The translations under genes were made by a program, and so were the position numbers. Source: Lineus longissimus (lineage: Eukaryota; Nemertea; Pilidiophora; Heteronemertea; Lineidae). From it: DNA of 64,000 nt. The DNA lies in NCBI RefSeq assembly GCF_910592395.1, contig NC_088309.1, positions 13,086,599-13,150,598 of the forward strand. The letters run 5' to 3'. The notes beneath the pieces were generated by a model. That model was not told where the DNA came from. It saw nothing but the letters and a program-made list of their open reading frames with translations, and did no database searches. This document shows positions 47,146 through 58,864 of the stretch, piece by piece. Numbering within the stretch: position 1 is the first letter of the stretch; every line of letters begins with the position of its first letter.

Positions 47146-48011
47146 TCTATACTATAATGCGCGTTGTGGCCGCTAAATAGGAGGCGATTTTTGTTTCAAA
47201 ATTGGGCCTCGTAAATGCGTCGAATTCTTGCAACTTTTGGCTTCGTAGGTGTGGATCATAAGTAAGAGTGTCACTGAGGGTGTCATACGTCGAATATCTT
47301 GGTGGTTTTGGAATAAATAACAACTTTTCAGAGAGCACGTCGACTGGAGAGCTCCGCTCATTCTCAAAAGCATACACAAACTTCACGCATATTCTCCCTG
47401 CCACATCAATATTAGCTTCCAGCACGTATGTAGTGCTATACAACCTGGTCCATGGTGCAGGGTATTAGCAGGGAGATTAATGATTAGCCTATTCTATTTT
47501 AGTTCTATTCGAGAAACACTGACCTGAGTGATAAGGCAAATTCTGCAGGGTGGCCTACCGGAACATGCAGTCAGGGTATCAATAAACAGTTATGCCAGGA
47601 TGGACAAAATATGTACAGTGGCCAGCGCTTGCTCTTTGTTTTATTCTTTACTGACTGATGTTGTCAGTTTGAATTGCGTTCTGCATCTCTCCATGCGCCT
47701 GGCTTTGGTCCGACAGTGGCATTGGGTACGGGAGTGGGTAGGTGATATGCCTAATATGTGAGGGCCTTATTTGGAACAGGACCTGCTGTCACTGGTCTCA
47801 ATGCATTGTGCAAAATAGCGTACTCCAATCAATCTATTGGGGGTTGCATGTAGATGGCAGCAATAAGTCCCTAAATGCAGTTAATTTCGTGTTTAACCTT
47901 TAATAAAACTTCAGTAACGTTAGAAATTTTAATAATGTAGCTCAATCATCGTGCCCATTTAACTAATGTATATTACATTTCAACTTTGCCCGCTCCATGG
48001 GTATATGCTAG
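47146..48011 (+). mobile_element. Non-autonomous Helitron, copy 2 (866 bp)
   Basis: TCTATACTATAATGCGCG to GGGTATATGCTAG. It splits a module exactly: AACGTGCCA on the left and TAGTTACAATGAAAC on the right rejoin as the canonical AACGTGCCATAGTTACA. Insertion is therefore between A and T with no target duplication, the textbook Helitron signature. It differs from copy 1 by scattered substitutions and an ATAATG insertion near 47930. Confidence 0.92.
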
Positions 48012-48480
48012 TAGTTACAATGAAACAACCAATTTACGCAATTTGTTTGACCTCTGTGACCTTGAAAAGCAGGTCCGATCAAAAACTCATATGATATGTA
48101 ATGTATCCTTGCTAGGAGAACCTACCATAAAAATGTTATTGAAAACGAATGACTAATAAGCGAGATATAAGCGAGATATAAGCGAGATCATTTCACTTTT
48201 GGCCCCCTGGTGGCCAAGTCGAGAATCAGGCCAGACTGAAATCAGGGTCAGAGGTCAGCTGACCTAGGGGGTCCTTCATACAAAGTCTTAAGTTCATAGC
48301 CTCAGGGGTTAACAAACGTTCCACAGTTACGCTCAAATGGCCAATTTACGCCATTTGACCTCTGTGACCTTGACAAGTACGTCAAATCAAAAACCCGTAT
48401 CATATGTGATGTATCTTTGCTAAGAGTACCTACCATTAAATTTTTACCAAAACTAATCAGAAACGAGAGAGATAGTGATT
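48012..48480 (+). repeat. Modules, right part
   Basis: Continuation of the split module plus one more, with an exact GCCCCCTGGTGGCCA at 48202-48216 and a small triplication of AAGCGAGATAT near 48155-48190. Confidence 0.75.
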
Positions 48481-48784
48481 GCTCGCAATCACTGTTGATG
48501 CCTCCGCTAAACATTGCAGCTGAGCCATGGTGTCTATCAAACGAGGGAAAATAGTATGGCAATGTAACTGTTCTTGACATAAAAGCATGATGGTGAATCT
48601 GATGGTGAACAATATTACAACCACTGCAGTTGTTGTAATATTGTTTTAGGGTGCAGTTAGAATAGACGTATAAGTGATAAATGGCTTAACAAAAGAATTA
48701 GGCCATGACCATGATGAAACCTTTTTGCCAGCACACACATTTTTCAATGGATAACATGTTCTTACCATAATGTAACTAAAGCCA
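48481..48784. other. Spacer with a near-perfect 38-bp palindrome
   Basis: AACAATATTACAACCACTGC at 48608 is followed by its near complement to 48645 (two mismatched positions). GTGATTGCTCGCAATCAC at 48474-48491 is another short palindrome. No gene is recognised. Confidence 0.6.
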
Positions 48785-50479
48785 TTGCCGCCATACTGGT
48801 CATCCGATGACGCCGAGTTTCGAAAGCAACGTTCCCCCAGTATGTACAAATGTACCATCCAAAAATGTAATCAATCTGCTCAATCGTTCTCCGTTAAATT
48901 AACGAACACCAAAATCAAGATGGCTGCCATGGCGGACATACTGGTCATCTGATGACGCTGAGTTTCGAAAGCAACGTTCCCCCAGTATGTACAAATGTAC
49001 CATCCAAAAATGTAATCAATCTCCTCAATCGTTCTCCGTTAAATTAACGGACACCAAAATCAAGATGGCTGCCATGGCGGACATACTGGTCATCTGATGA
49101 CACCGAGTTTCAAAAGCAACGTTCCCCCAGTATGTACAAATGTACCATCCAAAAATGTAATCAATCTGCTCAATCGTTCTCCGTTAAATTAACGGACACC
49201 AAAATCAAGATGGCTGCCATGGCGGCCATACTGGTCATCAGATGACGCCGAGTTTCGAAAGCAACGTTCCCCCAGTATGTACAAATGTACCATCCAAAAA
49301 TGTAATCAATCTCCTCAATCGTTCTCCGTTAAATTAACGGACACCAAAATCAAGATGGCTGCCATGGCGGCCATACTGGTCATCCGATGACGCCGAGTTG
49401 CAAAAGCAACGTTCCCCCAGTATGCACAAATGTACCATCCAAAAATGTAATCAATCTCCTCAATCGTTCTCCGTTTAATAGACGGACACCAAAATCAAGA
49501 TGGCTGCCATGGCGGCCATACTGGTCATCCGATGACGCCAAGTTTCGAAAGAAACGTTCCCCCAGTATGTACAAATGTACCATCCAAAAATGTAATCAAT
49601 CTGCTGAATCGTTCTCCGTTAAATTAACGGACACCAAAATCAAGATGGCTGCCACGGCGACCATACTAGTCATCCGATGACGCCGAGTTGCGAAAGCAAC
49701 GTTCCCCCAGTATGTACAAATGTACCATCCAAAAATGTAATCAATCTGCTGAATCGTTCTCCGTTAAATTAACGGACACCAAAATCAAGATGGCTGCCAC
49801 GGCAACCATACTAGTCATCCGATGACGTCGAGTTGCGAAAGCAACGTTCCCCCAGTATGTACAAATGTACCATCCAAAAATGTAATGAATCTTCTCAATC
49901 GTTGATGACGCCGAGTTGCGAAAGCAACGTTCCCCCAGTATCTACAAATGTACCATCCAAAAATGTAATCAATCTGCTCAATCGTTCACCGTCAAATTAA
50001 CGGACACCAAAATCGAGATGGCTGCCATGGCGGCCATACTGGTCATCTGATGACGCCGAGTTTCGAAAGCAACGTTCCCCCAGTATGTACAAATGTACCA
50101 TCAAAAAAATGTAATCAATCTGCTCAATCGTTCTCCGTTAAATTGACGGACACCAAAATCAAAATGGCTGCCATGGCGGACATGCCGGTCATCCGATGAC
50201 GCCGAGTTTCAAAAGCAACGTTCCCCCAGTATGTACAAATGTACCATCCAAAAATGTAATCAATCTGCTCAATCGTTCTCCGTTTAATTGACGGACACCA
50301 AAATCAAGATGGCTGCCATGGCGGCCATACTGGTCATCCGATGATGCCGAGTTTCGAAAGCAACGTTCCCCCAGTATGTACAAAGGTACCATCCAAAAAT
50401 GTAATCAATCTGCTCAATCGTTGATGACGCCGAGTTTCGAAAGCAACGTTCCCCCAGTATGTACAAATGTACCATCCAA
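48785..50479 (+). repeat. 145-bp satellite array, left block
   Basis: About 12 units in head-to-tail order, regular 145-bp spacing (for example CAAGATGGCTGCCATGGCGG at 48916, 49061, 49206, 49351). Unit landmarks are GTCATCYGATGACGCCGAGT, AACGTTCCCCCAGTATGTAC, AAATGTACCATCCAAAAATG and TTCTCCGTTAAATTAACGG. Short variants of about 80 bp skip directly from CAATCGTT to GATGACGCCGAG (near 49900 and 50420). Since 145 is not a multiple of 3, the many small frames are artefacts. Confidence 0.97.
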
Positions 50480-52548
50480 CAAGAGGCCCAAGGGCCTGGC
50501 GCTCAGCTGGATGACCTAATAACATAGGACTGAGGGTGTAAAGTAGTAAATATCAGCTTTATACTACTGTTTGAAGGTCAAGAGAACACGTTATACTACT
50601 AAGATTTCCAATGCAGAGCTGCCAGCTGGATGAAATATGATTGAACTAATCAGCCATGGTATGCAAATATTACAGGAGGCAACGGAAGATATCCCTAGTT
50701 CAGTATGTTGTATCGGTAGCTTTACAGAAAAGAAGTGTCAGAGAGGATGAGACTTCTCCATGGACAACTGTGGAATGTCCAGGCTTGGTTGTACAGCACA
50801 AGGATACAAAATGCTGTCTGTAATTGAGAGGTATCCTGATTTAACAGAGGTCAAAATAAATAGAATTGACCAGTTTGGGACTAACACCACTGTCTTTTTT
50901 TTGATAAGGTAGAGATTACAGGAGTCAACAAAATTAATTTTATTGAGAGAAATTGACCTGTCCTGCAGGTGATTGGAATTTACAATACAAAGGGTCGTTT
51001 TCATATTTGAAAATCCCTTCATAATCAAGGGCTACCTCTGACTAAAACAGCATCCATAAACAATAGACCACCAATTTGACCCCAGCTCCTAACTGCGGGA
51101 AAATCCAAGTCCAGCAACCAAAAGTACCAAAAATACATTTTTGTTTACATTTGAACTGCACACATGCGTTTGTTTACAATTTCCCGCGAAATCTCGAAAA
51201 TCAGGTGACCTGCAATCATGGATTGAAAATAACATTTATCTGGGTTCAGCAGGTCAGCAGGTATACCGGCTGTTCCAATCATCCTCCCTACAGCCAGCTG
51301 TTCAAAAGGTAATGTTATTCACCCCACAGGGAGTGCAGGTAATTGATTATGCCCCTGCATAACTTAACAGCAATGGCTTGGCTTCTGTGAGTGGTAAGGA
51401 GAATTGACAGTGTCCGATTAAAAATCCCTCATTTCTGCTCCGCTGAAGTAAATTTTTGAATAAAACCAAGACGTTGCATCAGGGTAAGGTGTCACCACCA
51501 TTCATGCAAAATTTCAAGGCGATCCAACGCCTCTAAGTGTGACTTTATTCGTCCCCCTTCTAATATTATCATATAGAAGATTTAGACCAGCGATGAGGTC
51601 ATTTCTGGGGATTCCCTACGTTGTCCAATGAACGCTTTTTAAAGTGTGCCATTTGGCATGCATTAGCATGCAATGTATTTTATCAGCCCTGCCAATTGCC
51701 GAACAGAATGCCGTAGCTCCGTCAATTTTGAATCAATTTTTATGGGAGTAACATTATTGTGTTGCTTAAAACTTCTACTTTTTACTCATGTAAGAATCGT
51801 AGTACTAAAAACTAATATGCAAACAGAATCATGCCGATTCACTGCACATACTGTGGGAATTCTCCACTTCAAAATACATCGCGAACAGAGCGTGCACTTC
51901 CGATATCGTTTTCACAGAATTGTGGCCAAATTTTCAAGAACTAATTTCTGAAAGTATTCCCTTAAGACCTTATGACTACCCACTGAAAGGAACTAGTGAT
52001 AATATCGCCTACTTGACTACTTTTTGGCAGAAAATTGGTTACTTGTTGCAAAATCATTCTTCCATCTTTACACTGGTCACAGTGGCTATGCTGAAATATA
52101 GCCTGGTTCCCTGGCCAATTCAATGCGTAGAATACAACTGCGCAATTATACGTCATAACCTGGGCTTTTGAATCGTCAAAAAATCAGTCAAATGTGCCTG
52201 TAGCGCCAACTGGCAGTGAAAACTAAACTAATTCAATAACAAGTCAAAATGAAAAGTTATTAAAAAATATTCGCCCAGATTTGAAAACAATATTTCCTCT
52301 GTGGACCGAGGTATAAAGGAAAGAAGTCTAAACTTCCCGATGACCTCATTCGCCGAATGTAGGTCGGATCGCGCTGATTTTTGGTTTCTGAGTTCCCCTT
52401 GGGCTACTCCTAATTTAGCAGCGTCAACAAAGTGCCTAGGTCTTACGGTTACAAAATGCCCAAAATTGACATGGAAGGATGGCAGGAAGGACGGACACCA
52501 TTCCCTTAGTAATATTACCAGCTTCGCTGACTTTGTCAGCTGAGCTAA
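50480..52548 (+). mobile_element. Helentron/HINE-like element, family 1, inserted in the satellite (2,069 bp)
   Basis: It starts CAAGAGGCCCAAGGGCCTGG and ends GCTTCGCTGACTTTGTCAGC, TGAGCTAA. The interrupted satellite reads ACCATCCAA and AAATGTAATC, which rejoin exactly to the unit's ACCATCCAAAAATGTAATC. So there is insertion between A residues, no target duplication and no loss. The left about 900 bp matches the 19827 copy (including the TTACAGGAGTCAACAAAATT region). The right about 950 bp matches 12960-14157 and 61850-62234. No replication protein is visible; a 92-codon frame at 51673-51951 is unassigned. Confidence 0.9.
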
Positions 52549-55500
52549 AAATGTAATCAATCTGCTCAATCGTTCTCCGTTAAATTAACGGACACCAAAA
52601 TCAAGATGGCTGCCATGGCGGCCATACTGGTCATCAGATGACGCCGAGTTGCGAAAGCAACGTTCCCCCAGTATGTACAAATGTACCATCCAAAAATGTA
52701 ATCAATCTCCTCAATCGTTCTCCGTTAAATTAACGGACACCAAAATCAAGATGGCTGCCATGGCGGACATACTGGTCATCTGATGACACCGAGTTTCAAA
52801 AGCAACGTTCCCCCAGTATGTACAAATGTACCATCCAAAAATGTGATCAATCTGCTCAATCGTTCTCCGTTAAATTAACGGACAACAAAATCAAGATGGC
52901 TGCCATGGCGGACATGCCGGTCATCCGATGACACCGAGTTTCAAAAGCAACATTCCCCCAATATGTACAAATGTACCATCCAAAAATGTAATCAATCTGC
53001 TCAATCGTTCTCCATTTAACTGACGGACACCAAAATCAAGATGGCTGCCATGGCGGCCATACTGGTCATCTGATAACGCCGAGTTTCGAAAGCAACGTTC
53101 CCCCAGTATGTACAAAGGTACCATCCAAAAATGTAATCAATCTGCTCAATTGTTGATGACGCCGAGTTTCGAAAGCAACGTTCCCCCAGTATGTACAAAT
53201 GTACCATCAAAAAATGTAATCAATCTGCTCAATCGTTCTCCGTTAAATTAACGGACACCAAAATCAAGATGGCTGCCATGGCGGACATACTGGTCATCTG
53301 ATGACACTGAGTTTCGAAAGCAACGTTCCCCCAGTATGTACAAATGTACCATCCAAAAATGTAATCAATCTCCTCAATCGTTCTCCGTTAAATTAAAGGA
53401 CACCAAAATCAAGATGGCTGCCATGGCGGACATACTGGTCATCTGATGACACCGAGTTTCAAAAGCAACGTCCCCCAGTATGTACAAATGTACCATCCAA
53501 AAATGTGATCAATCTGCTCAATCGTTCTCCGTTGAATTGACGGACACCAAAATCAAGATGGCTGCCATGGCGGACATACTGGTCATCTGATGACACCGAG
53601 TTTCAAAAGCAACGTTCCCCCAGTATGTACAAATGTACCATCCAATTATGTGATCAATCTGCTCAATCGTTCTCCTTTAAATTAACGGACACCAAAATCA
53701 AGATGGCTGCCATGGCGACCATACTGGTCATCAGATGACGCCGAGTCGCAAAAGCAACGTTCCCCCAGTATGTACAAATGTACCATCCAAAAATGTAATC
53801 AATCTCCTCAATCGTTCTCCGTTTAATAGACGGACACCAAAATCAAGATGGCTGCCATGGCGGCCATACTGGTCATCCGATGACGCCAAGTTTCGAAAGC
53901 AACGTTCCCCCAGTATGTACAAATGTACCATCCAAAAATGTAATCAATCTGCTCAATCGTTCTCCGTTAAATTAACGGACACCAAAATCAAGATGGCTGC
54001 CACGGCGACCATACTGGTCATCTGATAACGTCGAGTTGCGAAAGCAACGTTCACCCAGTATGTACAAATGTACCATCCAAAAATGTAATGAATCTTCTCA
54101 ATCGTTGATGACGCCGAGTTTCGAAAACAACGTTCCCCCAGTATCTACAAATGTACCATCCAAAAATGTAATCAATCTGCTCAATCGTTCTCCGTCAAAT
54201 TAACGGACACCAAAATCGAGATGGCTGCCATGGCGGACATACTGGTCATCTGATGACGCTGAGTTTCGAAAGCAACGTTCCCCCAGTATGTACAAATGTA
54301 CATACTGCCATGGCAGACATACTGGTCATCTGATGACACCGAGTTTCAAAAGCAACGTTCCCCCAGTATGTACAAATGTACCATCCAAAAATGTAATCAA
54401 TCTCCTCAATCGTTCTCCGTTAAATTAACGGACACCAAAATCAAGATGGCTGCCATGGCGGCCATACTGGTCATCTGATGACACCGAGTTTCAAAACCAA
54501 TGTTCCCCCAGTATGTACAAATGTACCATCCAAAAATGTGATCAATCTGCTCAATCGTTCTCCGTTAAATTAACGGACACCAAAATCAAGATGGCTGCCA
54601 TGGCGGACATGCCGGTCATCCGATGACGCCGAGTTTCAAAAGCAACGTTCCCCCAGTATGTACAAATGTACCATCCAAAAATGTAATCAATCTGCTCAAT
54701 CGTTCTCCGTTTAATTGACGGACACCAAAATCAAGATGGCTGCCATGGCGGCCATACTGGTCATCCGATAACGCCGAGTTTCGAAAGCAACGTTCCCCCA
54801 GTATGTACAAAGGTACCATCCAAAAATGTAATCAATCTGCTCAATCGTTGATGACGCCGAGTTTCGAAAGCAACGTTCCCCCAGTATGTACAAATGTACC
54901 ATCCAAAAATGTAATCAATCTCCTCAATCGTTCTCCGTTAAATTAACGGACACCAAAATCAAGATGGCTGCCATGGCGGACATACTGGTCATCTGATGAC
55001 ACCGAGTTTCAAAAGCAACGTTCCCCCAGTATGTACAAATGTACCATCCAAAAATGTGATCAATCTGCTCAATCGTTCTCCGTTAAATTAACGGACAACA
55101 AAATCAAGATGGCTGCCATGGCGGACATGCCGGTCATCCGATGACACCGAGTTTCAAAAGCAACATTCCCCCAATATGTACAAATGTACCATCCAAAAAT
55201 GTAATCAATCTGCTCAATCGTTCTCCATTTAACTGACGGACACCAAAATCAAGATGGCTGCCATGGCGGCCATACTGGTCATCTGATAACGCCGAGTTTC
55301 GTAAGCAACGTTCCCCCAGTATGTACAAAGGTACCATCCAAAAATGTAATCAATCTGCTCAATCGTTGATGACGCCGAGTTTCGAAAGCAACGTTCCCCC
55401 AGTATGTACAAATGTACCATCAAAAAATGTAATCAATCTGCTCAATCGTTCTCCGTTAAATTAACGGACACCAAAATCAAGATGGCTGCCATGGCGGACA

Positions 55501-57120
55501 TACTGGTCATCTGATGACACTGAGTTTCGAAAGCAACGTTCCCCCAGTATGTACAAATGTACCATCCAAAAATGTAATCAATCTCCTCAATCGTTCTCCG
55601 TTAAATTAACGGACACCAAAATCAAGATGGCTGCCACGGCGACCATACTGGTCATCTGATAACGTCGAGTTGCGAAAGCAACGTTCACCCAGTATGTACA
55701 AATGTACCATCCAAAAATGTAATGAATCTTCTCAATCGTTGATGACGCCGAGTTGCGAAAACAACGTTCCCCCAGTATCTACAAATGTACCATCCAAAAA
55801 TGTAATCAATCTGCTCAATCGTTCTCCGTCAAATTAACGGACACCAAAATCGAGATGGCTGCCATGGCGGACATACTGGTCATCTGATGACGCTGAGTTT
55901 CGAAAGCAACGTTCCCCCAGTATGTACAAATGTACATACTGCCATGGCAGACATACTGGTCATCTGATGACACCGAGTTTCAAAAGCAACGTTCCCCCAG
56001 TATGTACAAATGTACCATCCAAAAATGTAATCAATCTCCTCAATCGTTCTCCGTTAAATTAACGGACACCAAAATCAAGATGGCTGCCATGGCGGCCATA
56101 CTGGTCATCTGATGACACCGAGTTTCAAAACCAATGTTCCCCCAGTATGTACAAATGTACCATCCAAAAATGTGATCAATCTGCTCAATCGTTCTCCGTT
56201 AAATTAACGGACACCAAAATCAAGATGGCTGCCATGGCGGACATGCCGGTCATCCGATGACGCCGAGTTTCAAAAGCAACGTTCCCCCAGTATGTACAAA
56301 TGTACCATCCAAAAATGTAATCAATCTGCTCAATCGTTCTCCGTTTAATTGACGGACACCAAAATCAAGATGGCTGCCATGGCGGCCATACTGGTCATCC
56401 GATAACGCCGAGTTTCGAAAGCAACGTTCCCCCAGTATGTACAAAGGTACCATCCAAAAATGTAATCAATCTGCTCAATCGTTGATGACGCCGAGTTTCG
56501 AAAGCAACGTTCCCCCAGTATGTACAAATGTACCATCCAAAAATGTAATCAATTTGCTCAATCGTTCTCCGTTAAATTAACGGACACCAAAATCAAGATG
56601 GCTGCCATGGCGGACATACTGGTCATCTGATGACGCTGAGTTTCGAAAGCAACGTTCCCCCAGTATGTACAAATGTACCATCCAAAAATGTAATCAATCT
56701 CCTCAATCGTTCTCCGTTAAATTAACGGACACCCAAATCAAGATGGCTGCCATGGCGGAAATACTGGCCATCTGATGACACCGAGTTTCAAAAGCAACGT
56801 TCCCCAGTATGTACAAATGTACCATCCAAAAATGTAATCAATCTGCTCAATCGTTCTCCGTTAAATTAACGGACACCAAAATCAAGATGGCTGCCATGGC
56901 GGCCATACTGGTCATCAGATGACGCCGAGTTGCGAAAGCAACGTTCCCCCAGTATGTACAAATGTACCATCCAAAAATGTAATCAATCTGCTCAATCGTT
57001 CTACGTTAAATTAACGGACACCAAAATCAAGATGGCTGCCATGACGGCCATACTGTTCATCCAAAAATGTAATCAATCTGCTCAATCGTTCTCCGTTAAA
57101 TTAACGGACACCAAAAGTTT
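52549..57120 (+). repeat. 145-bp satellite array, right block
   Basis: Roughly 30 or more units with about 80-bp short variants near 53155, 54105, 54848, 55367, 55738 and 56482. There is higher-order structure: about 900 bp from 53998 recurs about 1,634 bp later (unique landmarks GTTCACCCAGTATG and CATACTGCCATGGCAGACAT). About 580 bp from 52880 recurs about 2,213 bp later (GGACAACAAAATC, AACATTCCCCCAATATG). The array decays by a unit truncation at about 57060. Confidence 0.97.
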
Positions 57121-58163
57121 GGTCGGGATGGATGGACGTACGTCCCGACGTACGGAAAACCCGAAAACATAATAAGCGAGATATGGCACTATTCAAATTT
57201 TTGGTTTTGGCCCCCTGGTGGCCAAGTTAAGAATCAGATCAGACCGAAAACCAAAATGGCCAATTTACAGTTCATTCGACCTCTGTGACCTTGAAAAGTA
57301 GGTCAAATCAAAGAAGACCCGGGTGACACATTGAATGGTTGTTAGAATTAGATGTACCTATGATATAAAATTGGTGCCAATCGGGCAAGTCATTACTAGG
57401 TATAATGGCATTTTGAAGAATTTAGGATTTGGCCCCCTCCCTGGAGGCCAAACGGCAAATCAGATTGCACCAAACTTCGGTACCTGAGATCACCTGACCA
57501 AGGGGTACATGTGTACTTAATTTGTGATCAATAGTCATTGCAGTTAAGAAACGTGCCATAGTTACGGCCTGACGGCGAATTTATGCCATTTGACCTCTGT
57601 GACCTTGACAAGAAGGTCAAATTAAAAACCTGTGTGACATACACTGTATGGTGGTTAGATGTACCCATGATATCAAATTGATGGCAATCGGGCAAGAAGT
57701 TAAGGAATAATCACATTTTTAAGGTTTTTGGATTTTGCCCCCTGGTGGTCAAGTGGTGAATCATATTGGACCAAACTTTGGTCCCTGAGATCACCTGACT
57801 AAGGGGTAAATGTGTACCAAATTTGGTATCAATAGTCATTGCAGTTTAGAAACGTGCCATCGTTACATCCTAACAGCCAATTTACACCATTTGACCTCTG
57901 TGACCTTGAAAAGGAGGTCAAATCAAAAACCCGGAGGATATATGATGCACCTTTGCTAGAAGTACCTACCAAATTTTTTTCAAAATTTCCCGACTACAAT
58001 TAAGGGAGATATTGCATATTTTCACTTTTAACGTTTGGCCCCCTGGTGGCCAAACCATGAAACGAATCGGATTGAAACTTAGTCTCCAAGGTGTCATTAC
58101 ATAAGGGTACATGTGTACCAAGTTTCAACTCAATAGCTCTAACAGTTACGAAACGTGCCCTGC

Positions 58164-58185
58164 TAACGGACGACGGACGACGACG

Positions 58186-58250
<65 letters not shown>

Positions 58251-58262
58251 CGACGACGGACG
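58164..58262. repeat. Long (GAC)n microsatellite
   Basis: About 30 GAC repeats with single interruptions. Poly-Asp, poly-Thr and poly-Arg/Arg-Arg frames here are artefacts. Confidence 0.97.
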
Positions 58263-58273
58263 ACGGACGCCAC

Positions 58274-58321
58274 GGTATGGGATAAGCTCACCTCTGCTAA
58301 GAGGTGAGCTTATCCCATACC
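58274..58321. repeat. Perfect 21-bp-arm hairpin at the element 3' end
   Basis: GGTATGGGATAAGCTCACCTC and its exact complement surround TGCTAA, followed by a second CTCTGCTAAGAGGTGAGCTAA. The usual terminal hairpin has been extended by an inverted copy of its upstream flank. Confidence 0.9.
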
Positions 58322-58422
58322 TCTGCTAAGAGGTGAGCTAAAAAGGGTGACATAGACGGGGAAATGTACACCACCGGATACAGTCTGTGCTTAATCAGGC
58401 ATCGGTCAGATGGTATCAGGCT

Positions 58423-58864
58423 GTTTCGCTACATTGCCAGTTCGCTACCAGTCGTTTCGCTACATGTGGCGGTCGTTTCGCTACATGGTAGGTCGTTTCG
58501 CTACATGGGTGGAGTCGTTTCGCTACATGATGGGTACGGTCGTTTCGCTACATGGAGGACGTTTCGCTACATGGGTGGAGTCGTTTCGCTACATGGATGT
58601 AGGTAATTTCGCTACATCGTAGGTCGTTTCGCTACATGGGTGGAGTCATTATTTTTTCAAGTTTGTGCTAAACTCCGGGCTAAATATTTGTTGTGAATTT
58701 AGGGAAAAAATGCTCGAGTATACTACAATCAAGATGTACAGACCGGGGGAGCTGGCGGTACGTACCCATAAGTCTTTGCGGTAGTCTCGCGCGTACCGGA
58801 TATAACCCATCAAGCTTTTCTCCTTCAGAGAAATACTGCGTTGCGCTCAAGTGCCTTATAAGGC
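58423..58864. repeat. MULE left inverted repeat
   Basis: 442 bp; slightly longer than its partner by one extra short unit (ATCGTAGGTCGTTTCGC region). A frame over the array is repeat translation. Confidence 0.93.

Larger units (their letters stand above)
57150..58341 (+). mobile_element. Module-type element with a duplicated terminal hairpin
   Basis: Four modules of a distinct subfamily (CCCCCTGGTGG cores at about 57211, 57432 degenerate, 57740 and 58039), a long (GAC)n tract, then the terminus GAGGTGAGCTAA. The 5' end is not clear; the element follows directly on the satellite with a GGACGTACGTCCC palindrome near 57133. Exact CTCF-like 15-mers lie at 57210-57224 and 58038-58052. Confidence 0.65.

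Noticed and set aside
44838-47468. Conserved frames in both Helitron copies as a duplicated gene
   Set aside because: Open frames are equally kept on both strands, and the DNA is nearly identical, so coding conservation cannot be inferred.
48646-57172. Repeated 60-97-codon frames (MVPLYILGERCF... and YKCTIQKCNQS...) as a gene family
   Set aside because: They are translations of the 145-bp satellite, on both strands, and the unit length is not a multiple of 3.
58091-58329. Poly-Thr and poly-Asp proteins
   Set aside because: Translations of (GAC)n in two frames.
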